This document shows positions 49,355 to 58,640 of a stretch of 64,000 bases of DNA, in pieces. Each line of letters opens with the position of its first letter. The stretch's first letter is position 1. The stretch spans positions 20,260,147 through 20,324,146 of the forward strand of contig NC_089762.1 of assembly GCF_040412425.1 (NCBI RefSeq), written 5' to 3'. This DNA comes from Macrobrachium rosenbergii. Taxonomy: Eukaryota; Arthropoda; Malacostraca; Decapoda; Palaemonidae. Both the position numbers and the translations under genes were made by a program. The notes beneath the pieces are model-generated. The model was not told the origin of the DNA and searched no databases. It saw only the letters and a program-made list of their open reading frames with translations.

Positions 49355-49883
49355 GATCCTGCAAATAAAAATGCACTGCATTAGCAAATTAATGGCATCT
49401 CTGAATAAATTTTCCATCATACTTCATGTATTCTATCACCAACACCTTTTACATAGTACAGTGTAAGAAGTTCACAGCAGGTGTTCCATAGATTCATTGA
49501 CATAGCGATGCAATAAAAATGTGTAAACATGAATCCCCTTATAGCCTACTATAGGCCTAACATGTAAAATAAGCAAAAAATGTCTTACCCGTGAGATGCT
49601 GGATACGCTGCTATTATATGATACAAGTAACTTTACATGATATTTCAACTCTGATGCAGCAAGAAGGATAATACATTGAAAAAGTGGTTTCTTGTTCAAC
49701 TTTTCAATTTGTTTAAAAATCAAACAAAAGATGGCAGTATAATCTTCTAAAGCAGAGCTAATCTGGAAAAGAAACATCTCCCAGGCAAATTTTCTGAGGA
49801 TTGAGCAATAACGGATCATTCACTCTTTAATCAGGTTTTGGGTGTGGCCTACTTCAGAAAATGGTAGCAGCAGCTTTAAATAT

Positions 49884-50528
49884 GTCTTCTAATTTCTAAA
49901 AGATCATAAAAAATAAATAAATTATATATTTCGAAATTCATGATCATATAATGTGTTTAGCAAACTTCTGTAAAAAAATAGATTTTTTTGTGAAATTTGA
50001 AATTTTGACCGAAATTCAAATAGCTACTAAGGGGTTAATAGGGGGGATATCATGATACTTGTTGTTCTAAAAACTGACCCACCTACTGCAGTCTTAGAAT
50101 ATATGAGTACATTATATATATATCCTTTCATTATCATTTGAGGTTGTTTTTAGTTTTCAGGGTCCCGGATTTTGGGCTACGCCCTTGTGACGTCATAATT
50201 TGACCCCTCATGACCTTGAAACCTAACCAATGAAACTAAAATTAGTTTTATTTTAAAGCCTGTTCCACGAGCTTGATTTTGAGTGGTCATTTTATAGAAA
50301 AGACGCAGAACTACGGAAGATAGGCCAAATTAAGTTTCCCCCACCCCCAAATATTCGGGTTTTTGCAAAGTGCCGACTTTCACATTTAACCCTAATTTTC
50401 TCACTTGCTGCCATGATCCAGAATGTCTACCCTTGCTCAATTGATGCATCTCATGACCCTCTATCAAAATATGGATAGTAACTTTCTGGACCTTTTTGTC
50501 GCACACGAGCCTCCCAGCTCCGGGACTA
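49884..50528 (-). repeat. Right terminal inverted repeat of the large transposon
   Basis: Inverted partner of 43880-44520. The outer part is highly similar, the inner part (49884-50050) more divergent. Confidence 0.88.
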
Positions 50529-51105
50529 GGGGGGCGACGGAGCTGATGGTGGGTGCCTTGGGTCCCGCTGTTAATGGGAGAGACCGGCAGGAGTCAGTAT
50601 CGAGGAGGCGCTTACGCTCCACGTCGACTAGCAGGCCGAAGTGTGCCAGGAAGTCAGCCCCCAGGAGCGGTGTTCCTACGTCCGTGACGATGAAGTCCCA
50701 GGAGTAATTCTGGCCAAGGATGGAGATCGACAGGGGCCTGGTGCCGTAGGAGAGGATGGGGGATCCGTTGGTGGCCGTCAGGAAGGCGGCCGGGTCTGGT
50801 TTCTGGTTGCGGTCCTCCCTGGATGCCGGGAAGATCGATTTAAAGGCCCCTGTGTCGACCAGCATCATCCTGCTGGAGACGGTGTTGCGGACATAGAAGC
50901 CTACTGGTTCTGGGCCCCTGGGTTTTTCGGTTGACATGGTGGTTTGTCCTGCTGGCCGCCGCCACCCCTGTTTTTTGAACGGGCGAATGAGCAGGGCAGC
51001 AGGCAGTTTCGGGCGTCTTTGCCAAACCACTTGTGGTAGCGACAGAGGCCTGGGAACTCCATTTGTTGTGGGGTGGTGGACGCCTCCTGGCAACGGCGTT
51101 GACAC
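50464..51105 (-). pseudogene. Protease of element B
   Basis: Minus-strand frame with EPVGFYVRNTVSSRMMLVDT then GAFKSIFPASREDRNQ: the catalytic DTGA block near 50850. It continues with RPLSISILGQNYSWDFIVTD and LLGADFLAHFGLLVDVERKR, the second protease block. The frame runs on into the right TIR of the DNA transposon (after PTISSVAPL at about 50530), so the last residues belong to the inserted element, not to pol. Confidence 0.9.
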
Positions 51106-51844
51106 CCTGCTCCGTTTCTTCTTCCGGCTGGACGGAACTGACTGACTGTGTGGGCGCTTTTAGCTGCTGTGTGGCCTTCACGCAGTCTGTGAAGTGCTGC
51201 GCCGTTTCTATGAGGTCGTCGAGAGGCATGGTGTAGGGGTGAGGAATCTGGATGCGGACCTCTGGGAGGAGCTGGCGAAGGTAGATCTCCCGCGACAGGC
51301 TTATTTCCTGCCGCTTTTTCGTGCCGTCGAAATCTGGTAGTGAAGGAAGGTCCTTGACCATGCTCCATGCGTCTCTTGCATTGAGGTCATGCCGTGGGTT
51401 GACGGTGAGGTCGATAGCACGGGCGGCCCGCTCGGCGATAGGTAGGGAGCACGTTTCGAGGAGGATCTTCTTCGCGACGTTGTATGTGAGGGTGTGTGTG
51501 TCGGGCACCCGCGAGACGAGTTTTCTGTATACCTCCTCCGGGAGGGCGTTAAGGACCGTGTCGACCTGCAGAATTTCGTCTGTCAGGTGCGCCACCCTGA
51601 AGTGGCTCTCGACCCTATACAGCCACATCGTTGGGTTCCCCTGTATAAAAGGTGGCAACTTTATGGTCAGAGCGGCCCGCGACTGTGTTGCCGGGCCATG
51701 GAGTGTTCGGGGCGCTGGCATGGGTGTAGAGGTGCAGGAGGACCTCGGTGCGGGGATGGGTGCAGGTGAGATGGGAGGAAGGTAGACCTCCGAGTCCGCG
51801 AGGTCCGCGGTTAACTGCAGGAAGGAGGGGATGCCCACGTCCAT
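50840..51844 (-). pseudogene. gag of element B
   Basis: The frame opens MDVGIPSFLQLTADLADSEV; element A has a matching start (MDVDIPSHIQ), which supports this ATG. The core reads IKLPPFIQGNPTMWLYRVES, a CsRn1-type Gag domain, followed by ALPEEVYRKLVSRVPD, LLETCSLPIAERAARAIDL and EISLSREIYLRQLLPEVRIQ. The finger CRYHKWFGKDARNCLLPC (C-x2-H-x9-C-x3-C) is in another frame (51010-50960), so one frameshift separates it from the core. Gag forms the particle that packages element RNA. Confidence 0.9.
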
Positions 51845-52059
51845 GCTCGCTCTTTGCCCTCTTACTGGAGTGGGGTACTCGCGTCACAACGCACTTTCGT
51901 GCGCCGTGTGGGTCCGTTAGTGACGCTGGTGGTTTTGCCGACGAGAGTCGGCATGCTCAAACGCTGGTTACAGCGCCGTGTCTAGTCCACTAAGAGCGTT
52001 GGAGAGTTCCTGGAGCCAAGACTGAGTCGCCGTGTCGGTCCGCTAATGGCTCCGGGATA

Positions 52060-52076
52060 CTCCGGGGCGTCACCAC
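52060..52076 (-). promoter_or_regulatory. Primer-binding site of element B
   Basis: On the minus strand the sequence right after the 5' LTR is GTGGTGACGCCCCGGAG. TGGTGAC-type sequence next to the LTR is the expected tRNA-Trp-like primer site of CsRn1-group elements. Confidence 0.6.
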
Positions 52077-52499
52077 TGTAAGAGGTGCAAAAGAAACGAG
52101 CAGGTAAAAGTTACTGCTGGTTTATTACAGATTCAGGCAGTTTATATAGCGGCCGACTGGCGCCGAACTGCGGAAGACAATGACATTGTGACCTGAGGTC
52201 AAAAACAATTAACAATAATATACAGCGAACAAGTACAATTTAAAATACAAAAATATACAGAACTCCAATATGGATACAGTCTTCATGCCTGCGAATAAAG
52301 AAACATACGATACATAATTTATGACAGTTGAACAAATACACATAAAGTTGAAATGGTAGAAAATGCGTGACCTGGCACGTTAGGCGTAACGAACTGAGTG
52401 CGAAGAAAGTGGGAAGTCACCAAAGAAAACTTGCTCAGCGGAGACTTAATTAATGACGCCTCCGAAGCACTCCGCTGACGTCGATGTGGTGACTTTACA
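52077..52499 (-). repeat. 5' LTR of element B
   Basis: The 423-bp partner of 40683-41112, followed by the second AACC (52500-52503). It keeps more CpG dinucleotides than the left copy. Confidence 0.92.
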
Positions 52500-52503
52500 A
52501 ACC

Positions 52504-53836
52504 TCCTGTAGTAGTTGACCATCCCAAGGAATTCTTGTAAAACCTTGACGGAGGTAGGGGTGGGGAACCTGGTAATGGTTGCGACCTTCGATGCGAGTGG
52601 AGGGATACCCCCTGGGGATATCTCGTGGCCCAGGAAGTCCACTCTTTCGACGCCGAAGGTGCATTTATCAAACCTGACGAAGGGGCCGCTCTCCTGCAGG
52701 CGCTGCAGGACCTTCTGGATGTGTTGCAGGTGTTCTTTGTGGGATCTGGAAAAGATCAGAATGTCATCTACATAACAGACGCAGAAGTTTGGGTCCCCCA
52801 GGATGCTGTCCATCAGTCTCTGGAAGGTTGCCGCCACGTTCCTCAGTCTGAAGGTGGAGGCGGCGAATACGTAGGACCCGAAGGGCGTGATGATGGCGGT
52901 TTTGGGGATGCCCTCTGGAGCTACTGGTACCTGAAAGTAGGACTTCAACAGATCTAGTTTAGAAAATATCTTGGCCCCGTGAAAAGAGGCCGTGAGATCT
53001 TGCATGTTTGGAAGGGGGTAATGATCTGGTTCCGTTGCAAGGTTGAGCCGCCTGTAGTCGCCGCAGGGTCGCCAGGAGCCGTCCAGTTGCTCCACCATGT
53101 GGAGGGGGGAGGCCCACGGGCTGGAGCCCTTCCTGCATATGCCCATACGCTCCATCTTGACGAAAGCGTCCTTGGCCTCCTGAAGGCGGCAAGGGGGGAG
53201 CCTCCGGAACTTTGCGTGCATTGGGGGCCCTTTGTTTTAATGGGGTGGTAGATTTCCGTGCTTGGCAGGGGCACTGGGCACCTAACGCTGTTCATGCTTG
53301 AAGACGTCGGGAACATTGTCAGCAGCTGGGCGTACTGGTGCTGGGCGACGGAGCAGATGGCGGTCATGCTGGGGCCCGTCGCCAGAGGGAGGGACTGGCA
53401 GGAGTCGGTGTCCAACAGGCGCTTGCAACCAACGTCGACTGCCAGGCCGAAGTGGGCGAGGAAGTCCGCGCCCGGGAGTGGGATCCTCACATCTGCAACT
53501 ATGAAGTTCTAACTGTACCTCCGGCCAAGGATGGAGACCGACAGGAGCTTGGTACCATAGGAGAGGATGGGGGACCCGTTGGCGGCCGTCAGGGAGGCAG
53601 CCGTGTCCGGCGGCTGTTTGCGGTCCTCTCTGGATGGCAGGAACACTGATCGTACGGCCCCTGTGTTGATCAGCATCATCCTGCCAGAGATGGTGTCGCG
53701 GACGGAAAAACATACTGGTTTTGGGCTCCTGGGTTCCTCTGCTGCCACGGCGGCCTGTGCTGTTGGCCGCTGCCGCCTCCGTTTTTTGGATGGACGAAGG
53801 AGCAGGGGGGTTGACAGTTCCGGGTGTCCTTGCCAT
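52504..53836 (-). pseudogene. Protease and reverse transcriptase of element A, upstream part
   Basis: The protease lies in two frames: TISGRMMLINTGAVRSVFLP (catalytic triad changed from DTGA to NTGA, an Asp to Asn change near 53665), then ILGRRYS and LPGADFLAHFGLAVDVGCKR. The RT frame 53221-52504 includes MHAKFRRLPPCRLQEAKDAF, GSWRPCGDYRRLNLATEPDH, LDLLKSYFQVPVAPEGIPKT, CVCYVDDILIFSRSHKEHLQ and KVLQEFLGMVNYYRR, and stops where element B begins. Continuation is at 40678. The YVDD catalytic box is intact; the protease and gag/protease frames are not. Confidence 0.9.
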
Positions 53837-54651
53837 ACTGCTGGTGGTAGTAGCAAGGTCCTGGTGGTTGCTTCTTGTGGTGGTATCTTGGCTGCCTCCT
53901 GGTGACGGTGCATATCTTCTCTTCTGCGGCCTCCTCCAGCTGGAGGGAGTTGATGGGGTGTGCGGGTGTGGATGCCCACTTCGCTGCCCTTTCGGAGTCT
54001 GTTATCTGCTGTGCTGTCCTGATCTGGTCGTCGATCGGCACTGTATAAGGCTCGAGGATCTGGGTTCGAACCTCCGGGAGAAGCTGGCGGAGGAAGATCT
54101 CCCTTGACAGGCTCATCTCCGACTGCCTGCCGCTGCCGTATGTCCTGGGCAGGATGAGGTCCTGGATCACACGCAAAGTCTCACGAAGGTTCTGGTCATG
54201 TCGAGGGTTGTTCACGAGGTCAAGGGCGCGGGTGGCCTTCTTGGAGACCAGCAGGGAGCAGGTCTCGACGAGCGAGGCCTTCAGCTTTTGGTAGGTGACG
54301 GGACCTGCAGCAGACACCCATGGGGCGATCTTTCTGTAGACGTCTTCCGGGGTGGCGTTTATCACGGCGTCTCCCTGCAGGATCTCGTTGGCAAGTTCCA
54401 CCAGTCTGAACTGCCCCTCAACCCTGTAGAGCCATGATAACGGGTTGCTGTGCGTAAAGGGCGGCAGCTTTATGGCAAGGGCAGGCCTTGTTGGTCCGTC
54501 AGGATGGGCAGTGTGCGAGGAGCAGGTACCGGTGTGGAAGAGCGCGCGAGCCTTGGTGGGGGGAGGGCACAAGCGGATTTTGCGCGAGGGAGATATCAGA
54601 GTCCGCGAAGCTCGCGGTTATTTGTATGTGGGAGGGAATGTCCACGTCCAT
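53700..54651 (-). pseudogene. gag of element A
   Basis: The start MDVDIPSHIQITASFADSDI (ATG at 54651) parallels gag of B. A frameshift near 54570 leads to AIKLPPFTHSNPLSWLYRVE, then NATPEDVYRKIAPWVSAAG, LVETCSLLVSKKATRALDLV and EMSLSREIFLRQLLPEVRTQ. The finger CYYHQQYGKDTRNCQPPC near 53825-53865 has the same C-x2-H-x9-C-x3-C spacing as elements B and C. Confidence 0.9.
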
Positions 54652-54871
54652 ACTCGCTTCTGCACTCTTACTTGGAGTGGGTTACACTCGCGTCAATAAG
54701 TGCTTGGGGCGCACCTTGTGGGTCCGCTAATGACGCCAGTGATCTGCCGACGAGAGTTGGTACGTCCAAACGCTTTGTTAAAGCGCCATGTTTAGGCCGT
54801 TAGGGGCGTGGGGTAGTTCCTGGAGCCAAGACTAGGTCGCCGTATGAGTCCGTTAATGGCTTCGGGAACCA

Positions 54872-54888
54872 CTCCGGGAGGTCGCCAC
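54872..54888 (-). promoter_or_regulatory. Primer-binding site of element A
   Basis: On the minus strand the 5' LTR is followed by GTGGCGACCTCCCGGAG, the counterpart of the TGGTGAC site of element B with one changed base in the core. Confidence 0.5.
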
Positions 54889-54939
54889 TGTAAGAGGTGC
54901 AAAAAAGAGAGCAGGAGGACATGTACTGCTGGTTTATTA

Positions 54940-57118
54940 ACCCTTTAACGCCGAAGCCCTATTTACAAAAACGTCTCCCGTATGCGGCGTTCGGTGAGTT
55001 AAGCGCCCGAAGCGGAAAAAGTTTTTCAAAAAATCACAGCACGCTTAGTTTTTAAGATTAAGAGTTCATTTTTGGCTCATTTTTTTTGTCATTGCCTGAA
55101 GTTTAGTATGCAACCATCAGAAATGAAAAAAAATATTATCATATACAAATATTGGAATATATGACAGCGAAAAAAAAAAACTCGTATATAATTGTATACA
55201 AATCGCGCTGTAAGCAAAACGGTTAAAGCTAATGAGTTAATTTTTTTTAGTTGTATTGTACACTAAATTGCGATGATTTTGGTATATAACAAATTTTAAA
55301 ACGATCAAAGCAACACAGAGAAAATATCACAAAATGATGCATGAATTCGTAACGCTCGGACGTAAAAAATTTTTTTTTAAATTCACCATAAATCGAAATA
55401 TTGTGCTAGAGACTTCCCGTTTGTTGAAAAATGAAGCTAATTGATTGAATATTACTAGACTGTAAGTGTTTTAGCTTACAATTGCAGTTTTCGACCATTT
55501 CGGTCGAGTTAAAGTTGACCGAAAGTCGAATTTTTTCTATTTATCGTGATTTATATGGAAATATTTCAAAACCGATAAAAGCTAAAACCATGAGTTATTT
55601 TTTGTTGTATTGTACATTAAATTGTGCACATTATCATGTATAAAACTTTATGTAACGACTAATATAAAGCGGTGCAAATATTACGACAACGAGACGAAAG
55701 AATTTCTGAGATGTTCGGCCGAGTTACCGCGCAGACGTACGGAAAGTGTTTTTTTAAAATTCACCATAAATCGAAATATTGTGCTAGAGACTTCCAATTT
55801 ATTGCAAAATGAAGTTAAACGATTGAATATTACTAGAATGTAAGAGTTTTAGCTTACAATTGCGTTTTTTTTACCATTTCGGTCGAATTAAAGTTGACCG
55901 AAGGTTGAAATTTTGGCAGTTATCATGATTTATGTGAACATATTTCAAAACTGATAAAAGCTACAACCATGAGCTATTTTCTGTTGTATTCTACATGAAA
56001 TTGCGCACATTTTCATATAAGTTTATGTAACGACTAATGTAAAACGATGCAAACATTACAACAACATGACGAAAGAATTTCTGAGATGTTCAGCCGAGTT
56101 ACCGCGAGCAGACGTAAGGAAAAATTTTTTTTTTTCAGAAATTCACCATAAATCGAAATATTGTGCTAGAGACTTCCAGTTTGTTGTAAAATTAAGGTAC
56201 ATGATTGAATATTACTAGAATGTAAGAGTTTTAGCTTATATTGCGTTTTTTGACCATTTCGGTCGAGTTAAAGTTGACCAAAGCTTGAAATTTTGGCAGT
56301 TATCGTGATTTATATGAAAATATTTCAAAACTGATAAAAGCTACAACCATGAGTTATTTTCTGTTGTATTCTACATGAAATTGCGCGCATTTCCATATAT
56401 AAAACTTTATGTAACGACTAATATAAAGCAGTGCAAACATTACGACAACGTGACGAAAGAATTTCTGGCGCGGACGTAAGGAAAAAGTTTTTTTTTTCAG
56501 AAATTCACCATAAATCGAAATATTGTGCTAGAGACTTCCAATTGGTTGCAAAATGAAGGTAAATGATTGAATATTACTGGATCGTAAGAGTTTTAGCTTA
56601 AAATTGCGTATTTTGACCATTTCGGTCGAGTCAAAGTTGACCGAAGGTTGAAATTTTGGCAGTTATCGTGGTTTATATGAAAATATTTCCAAACTGATAA
56701 AAGCTACAACCATGGGTTGTATTTTGCTGTATTGTACATGAAATTGCGCACATTTTCATATATAAAACTTTGTAACAGCTAATATAGAACAGTGCAAAAA
56801 TTACGACAAAATGACGAAAGAATTTATGAAATTTTCGGCTGAGTTACCGCCCGTGCATAAGAAAAAAGTTTTTTCAAAAATTCACCATAAATCGAAATAT
56901 TGTGCTAGAGACTTCCAATTTGTTGCAAAATGAAGGTACATGATTGAATATTACTAGTATGTAAGAGTTTTGGCTTACAATTGCGTTTTTCGACCATTTC
57001 GGTCGAGTCAAAGTTGACCGAAGGTTGAAATTTTTTGTGGTCGACGTACGGTACGTCCACTCGGCACCCAACAGACAATTTTAGTCGACGTATGATACGT
57101 CCAATAGGCGTTTAAGGG
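54940..57118. mobile_element. piggyBac-like non-autonomous element
   Basis: A 2,179-bp insert in the LTR of element A flanked by TTAA (54936-54939 and 57119-57122), with matching ends CCCTTTAACGCC at the left and CCCTTAAACGCC read inward at the right. TTAA targets with CCCTTT-type ends are characteristic of piggyBac elements. Most of its length is a tandem array; the right end also contains two palindromic GACGTACGGTACGTCC / GACGTATGATACGTCC motifs. It encodes nothing recognisable. Confidence 0.88.
55379..57036. repeat. Tandem array of about 378-bp units
   Basis: The words ATTCACCATAAATCGAAATA, TGATTGAATATTACTAG, CATTTCGGTCGAGT and AAGTTGACCGAAGG recur in the same order. ATTCACC occurs at 55381, 55759, 56141, 56503 and 56880, giving spacings of 378, 382, 362 and 377 bp. 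About four full units and a partial one are present, with a more diverged partial unit before 55379. Confidence 0.9.
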
Positions 57119-57518
57119 TTAAGAAAGCAGGCCGCTTATAAAGCAGAGTGCGGACTTCATACATAAGCATACAATAGGATACAGGTGACCTGAGGGCAAT
57201 TGTTCTCAATGTGAAACAGGACAGATACGAGTAAATACAAATAACATGTAAAGATAAAAGTACAAGAATTGACCAATAATGTTCTGACACGTACAGCGTA
57301 AATGGGCACAAATAAATCAATAACAGATGCGTATTTGCATAGATAAAAATGTGGCTATTTGCATGACCTAAGCTTGTGGGAAAAGCACTGTAGAAAATGG
57401 GAGGTTCACTATAGAAAACCCAGTGAGCGGGAACTTTACAGATCTGTGTTGAAATATGCACAATACTTAAGCCCAAAAATCAGTAAGATTTTTCTTAATT
57501 TTGAAATAAGCTGAGCTG

Positions 57519-57519
<1 letters not shown>

Positions 57520-57553
<34 letters not shown>
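57520..57553. repeat. Poly-T tract, 34 bases
   Basis: An uninterrupted T run lying directly left of the piggyBac transposase fragment, i.e. a poly-A tract on that fragment's coding strand, just past its C-terminal residues. Confidence 0.9.
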
Positions 57554-57554
<1 letters not shown>

Positions 57555-57556
<2 letters not shown>

Positions 57557-58215
57557 TCTTTTGTGTGATAGGCCTCAAAACAGTATGTTTGCTTCCTTCC
57601 ACCATCTCCTTGATGGTTGCTGCAGGCTGCTCCATCAAAGCTTGGTGAATGATAGGCAGTTATATGTAATTTTGCATTGAGCCACGCTTCATCATCAGTT
57701 ATGTGATGAATTCTTCCGAAAGCCAGATTCATACCTTGTCCAACCAGATGATAATTCAGCCCACTCTGAAGGTTCGATGACCAATGATTCTCAGTTTTTG
57801 CTTTTCTGGTGCATTTTATACAAGAGGTATCTGTTGACAATAGCTGTCTCTAGTAAGAAAAAATAAAGCTTATGCCACCACTTGAGGGTCTTTTGCAAAA
57901 CCTGATAAGAGGAAATGTAGTGGCCATTTTTTTTTTAAATGAAAATATTTCAGGTTTTATAATTACTTCTGTCATACTTGCAAATTTGGTGATGCTGATC
58001 TACCTTTGCACCAATTTTTGCAGAAAGCATACTTAATTCGGTTATCACACTGTAAGAACATGATAAAGGGATGTTTTCATGAAAGAAACGCCCACATTCA
58101 AAAGAATATTCTTGTTTCCTTTTTGATTTGAGGGGAAAGGCCCTTTCTTCCAGGGTTGAGGGTGCCAGTAAAGCGTATCCTCCTGTTAAGAAGTTCCTGG
58201 GCTAGTTCAGTGATT
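57555..58215 (-). pseudogene. piggyBac transposase C-terminal fragment
   Basis: Minus-strand pieces in order: AQELLNRRIRFTGTLNPGRK and GLPPQIK near 58130-58205, a decayed part with DNRIKYAFCKNW near 58030, then TLKWWHKLYFFLLETAIVNR and YLLYK near 57810-57890, matching the WWKK..F..L.....NSYILYK block of piggyBac transposases. A frame change near 57790 leads to the Cys/His-rich end, AACSNHQGDGGRKQT and CFEAYHTKD, resembling the C-terminal zinc-finger domain. The upstream catalytic part is absent. It begins about 115 bp outside element A and has no visible TTAA ends of its own. Confidence 0.75.
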
Positions 58216-58239
58216 TAGAGCTAATTGGATTTTTATTTG

Positions 58240-58640
58240 GAAAGTTTAACTAGCATTCCTTTTATGTGGTATTTTGTTTGCTTAGAATGGTTGTCCCTAT
58301 TATGTGGCATCCTGTTCGCTTAGGTTGATGCACCCATATTATGTGGTATTCTGTTTACTTGGGATGGTGTGTTTCAATTATTTGAAATTCTCTTCGCTTA
58401 GGGTGATACATTGCTATTATGTTGTAATTTGTTTGCTTAGGATGGTGCATCCCAATTATGTAGCATTCTGTTTCCTTAGGATGGTTGCGTCCCTATTGTG
58501 AGGTATTAGATTCATTGCCAATTTGTCTGTCGTGTGGGAAATTCCTAATTTTTTAAGTAATTTGATAACCATTATTTCAGTTAAACTTGAAAGTTTATGT
58601 AAGTACTTTTTTAGTGAAAGCCATATTTCTTAAACCATCA
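58240..58640. repeat. Degenerate minisatellite with a copy at 37.65 kb
   Basis: Units of roughly 42 bp built on ATTATGTGGCATTCTGTTTG and CTTAGGATGGTTGCATCC repeat five or six times between 58250 and 58510. The following non-repeated 130 bp (AAATTCCTAA ... AGCCATATTTCTTAA) also matches 37760-37855. Confidence 0.72.

Larger units (their letters stand above)
43880..50528 (-). mobile_element. Large DNA transposon with about 640-bp TIRs, Academ-like (tentative)
   Basis: Left and right ends are long inverted copies: TAGTACAGGAGCTGGGAGGC at the left and CTAGTCCCGGAGCTGGGAGG read inward at the right, with similarity running to about 44520 and 49884. The most economical empty site, from the homologous codons of element A, gives a 3-bp duplication GGG (43877-43879 and 50529-50531), but the G-rich target leaves this uncertain. 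The element separates protease from RT of element B. It encodes a large multi-domain protein on the minus strand. Long TIRs, a short duplication, a PIN/XPG-like segment and a Cys-rich tail recall the Academ superfamily; that placement is from memory. Confidence 0.8.
40683..52499 (-). mobile_element. CsRn1-like Ty3/gypsy element B, nested in A
   Basis: LTRs of 430 and 423 bp start TGTAAGAGGTGCAAAAGAAA and end GACTTTACA; a 4-bp duplication AACC flanks them. Gag, protease, RT, RNase H and integrase run on the minus strand and are interrupted between protease and RT by a 6.65-kb DNA transposon. LTR divergence is about 3-4% by eye, lower than in A, consistent with B having inserted later. A and B share the first bases of the LTR and protein sequence, so they are sister families. 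Confidence 0.93.
38084..57440 (-). mobile_element. CsRn1-like Ty3/gypsy element A, host of nested insertions
   Basis: LTRs of about 366 and 369 bp (after removal of inserts) start TGTAAGAGGTGC and end TTTACA on the plus strand; gag-pol runs on the minus strand. Pol is split by element B between NYYRR and the following codons; the 4-bp AACC is duplicated there and one copy restores the frame. The left LTR contains a TA-type MITE and the right LTR a TTAA-type element. The outer flanks are GTTC (38080-38083) and GATC (57441-57444), an imperfect 4-bp duplication. The LTRs differ at roughly 25 sites by eye, so A is older than B. Confidence 0.9.
54889..57440 (-). repeat. 5' LTR of element A, split by a TTAA-type element
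   Basis: It starts TGTAAGAGGTGCAAAAAAGA and ends GGGAACTTTACA. Outside the insert (54940-57118) it aligns to the left LTR; the remaining length is 369 bp. The left LTR shows the uninterrupted target GTTTATTAAGAAAGC. Confidence 0.9.

Noticed and set aside
43880..50528. CACTA-type classification from the ACTA/TAGT ends
   Set aside because: CACTA elements start CACTA and end TAGTG; here the ends read TAGT...ACTA and the encoded protein is not a CACTA-type transposase.
38800..54900. Numerous GC-rich open frames opposite to gag-pol of A and B
   Set aside because: They overlap well-supported pol and gag frames on the other strand and have no motifs of their own.
57436..57840. Independent lysine-tailed gene on the minus strand
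   Set aside because: The lysines come from the poly-A tract, and the upstream residues match the piggyBac C-terminal region, so it is a transposase remnant.
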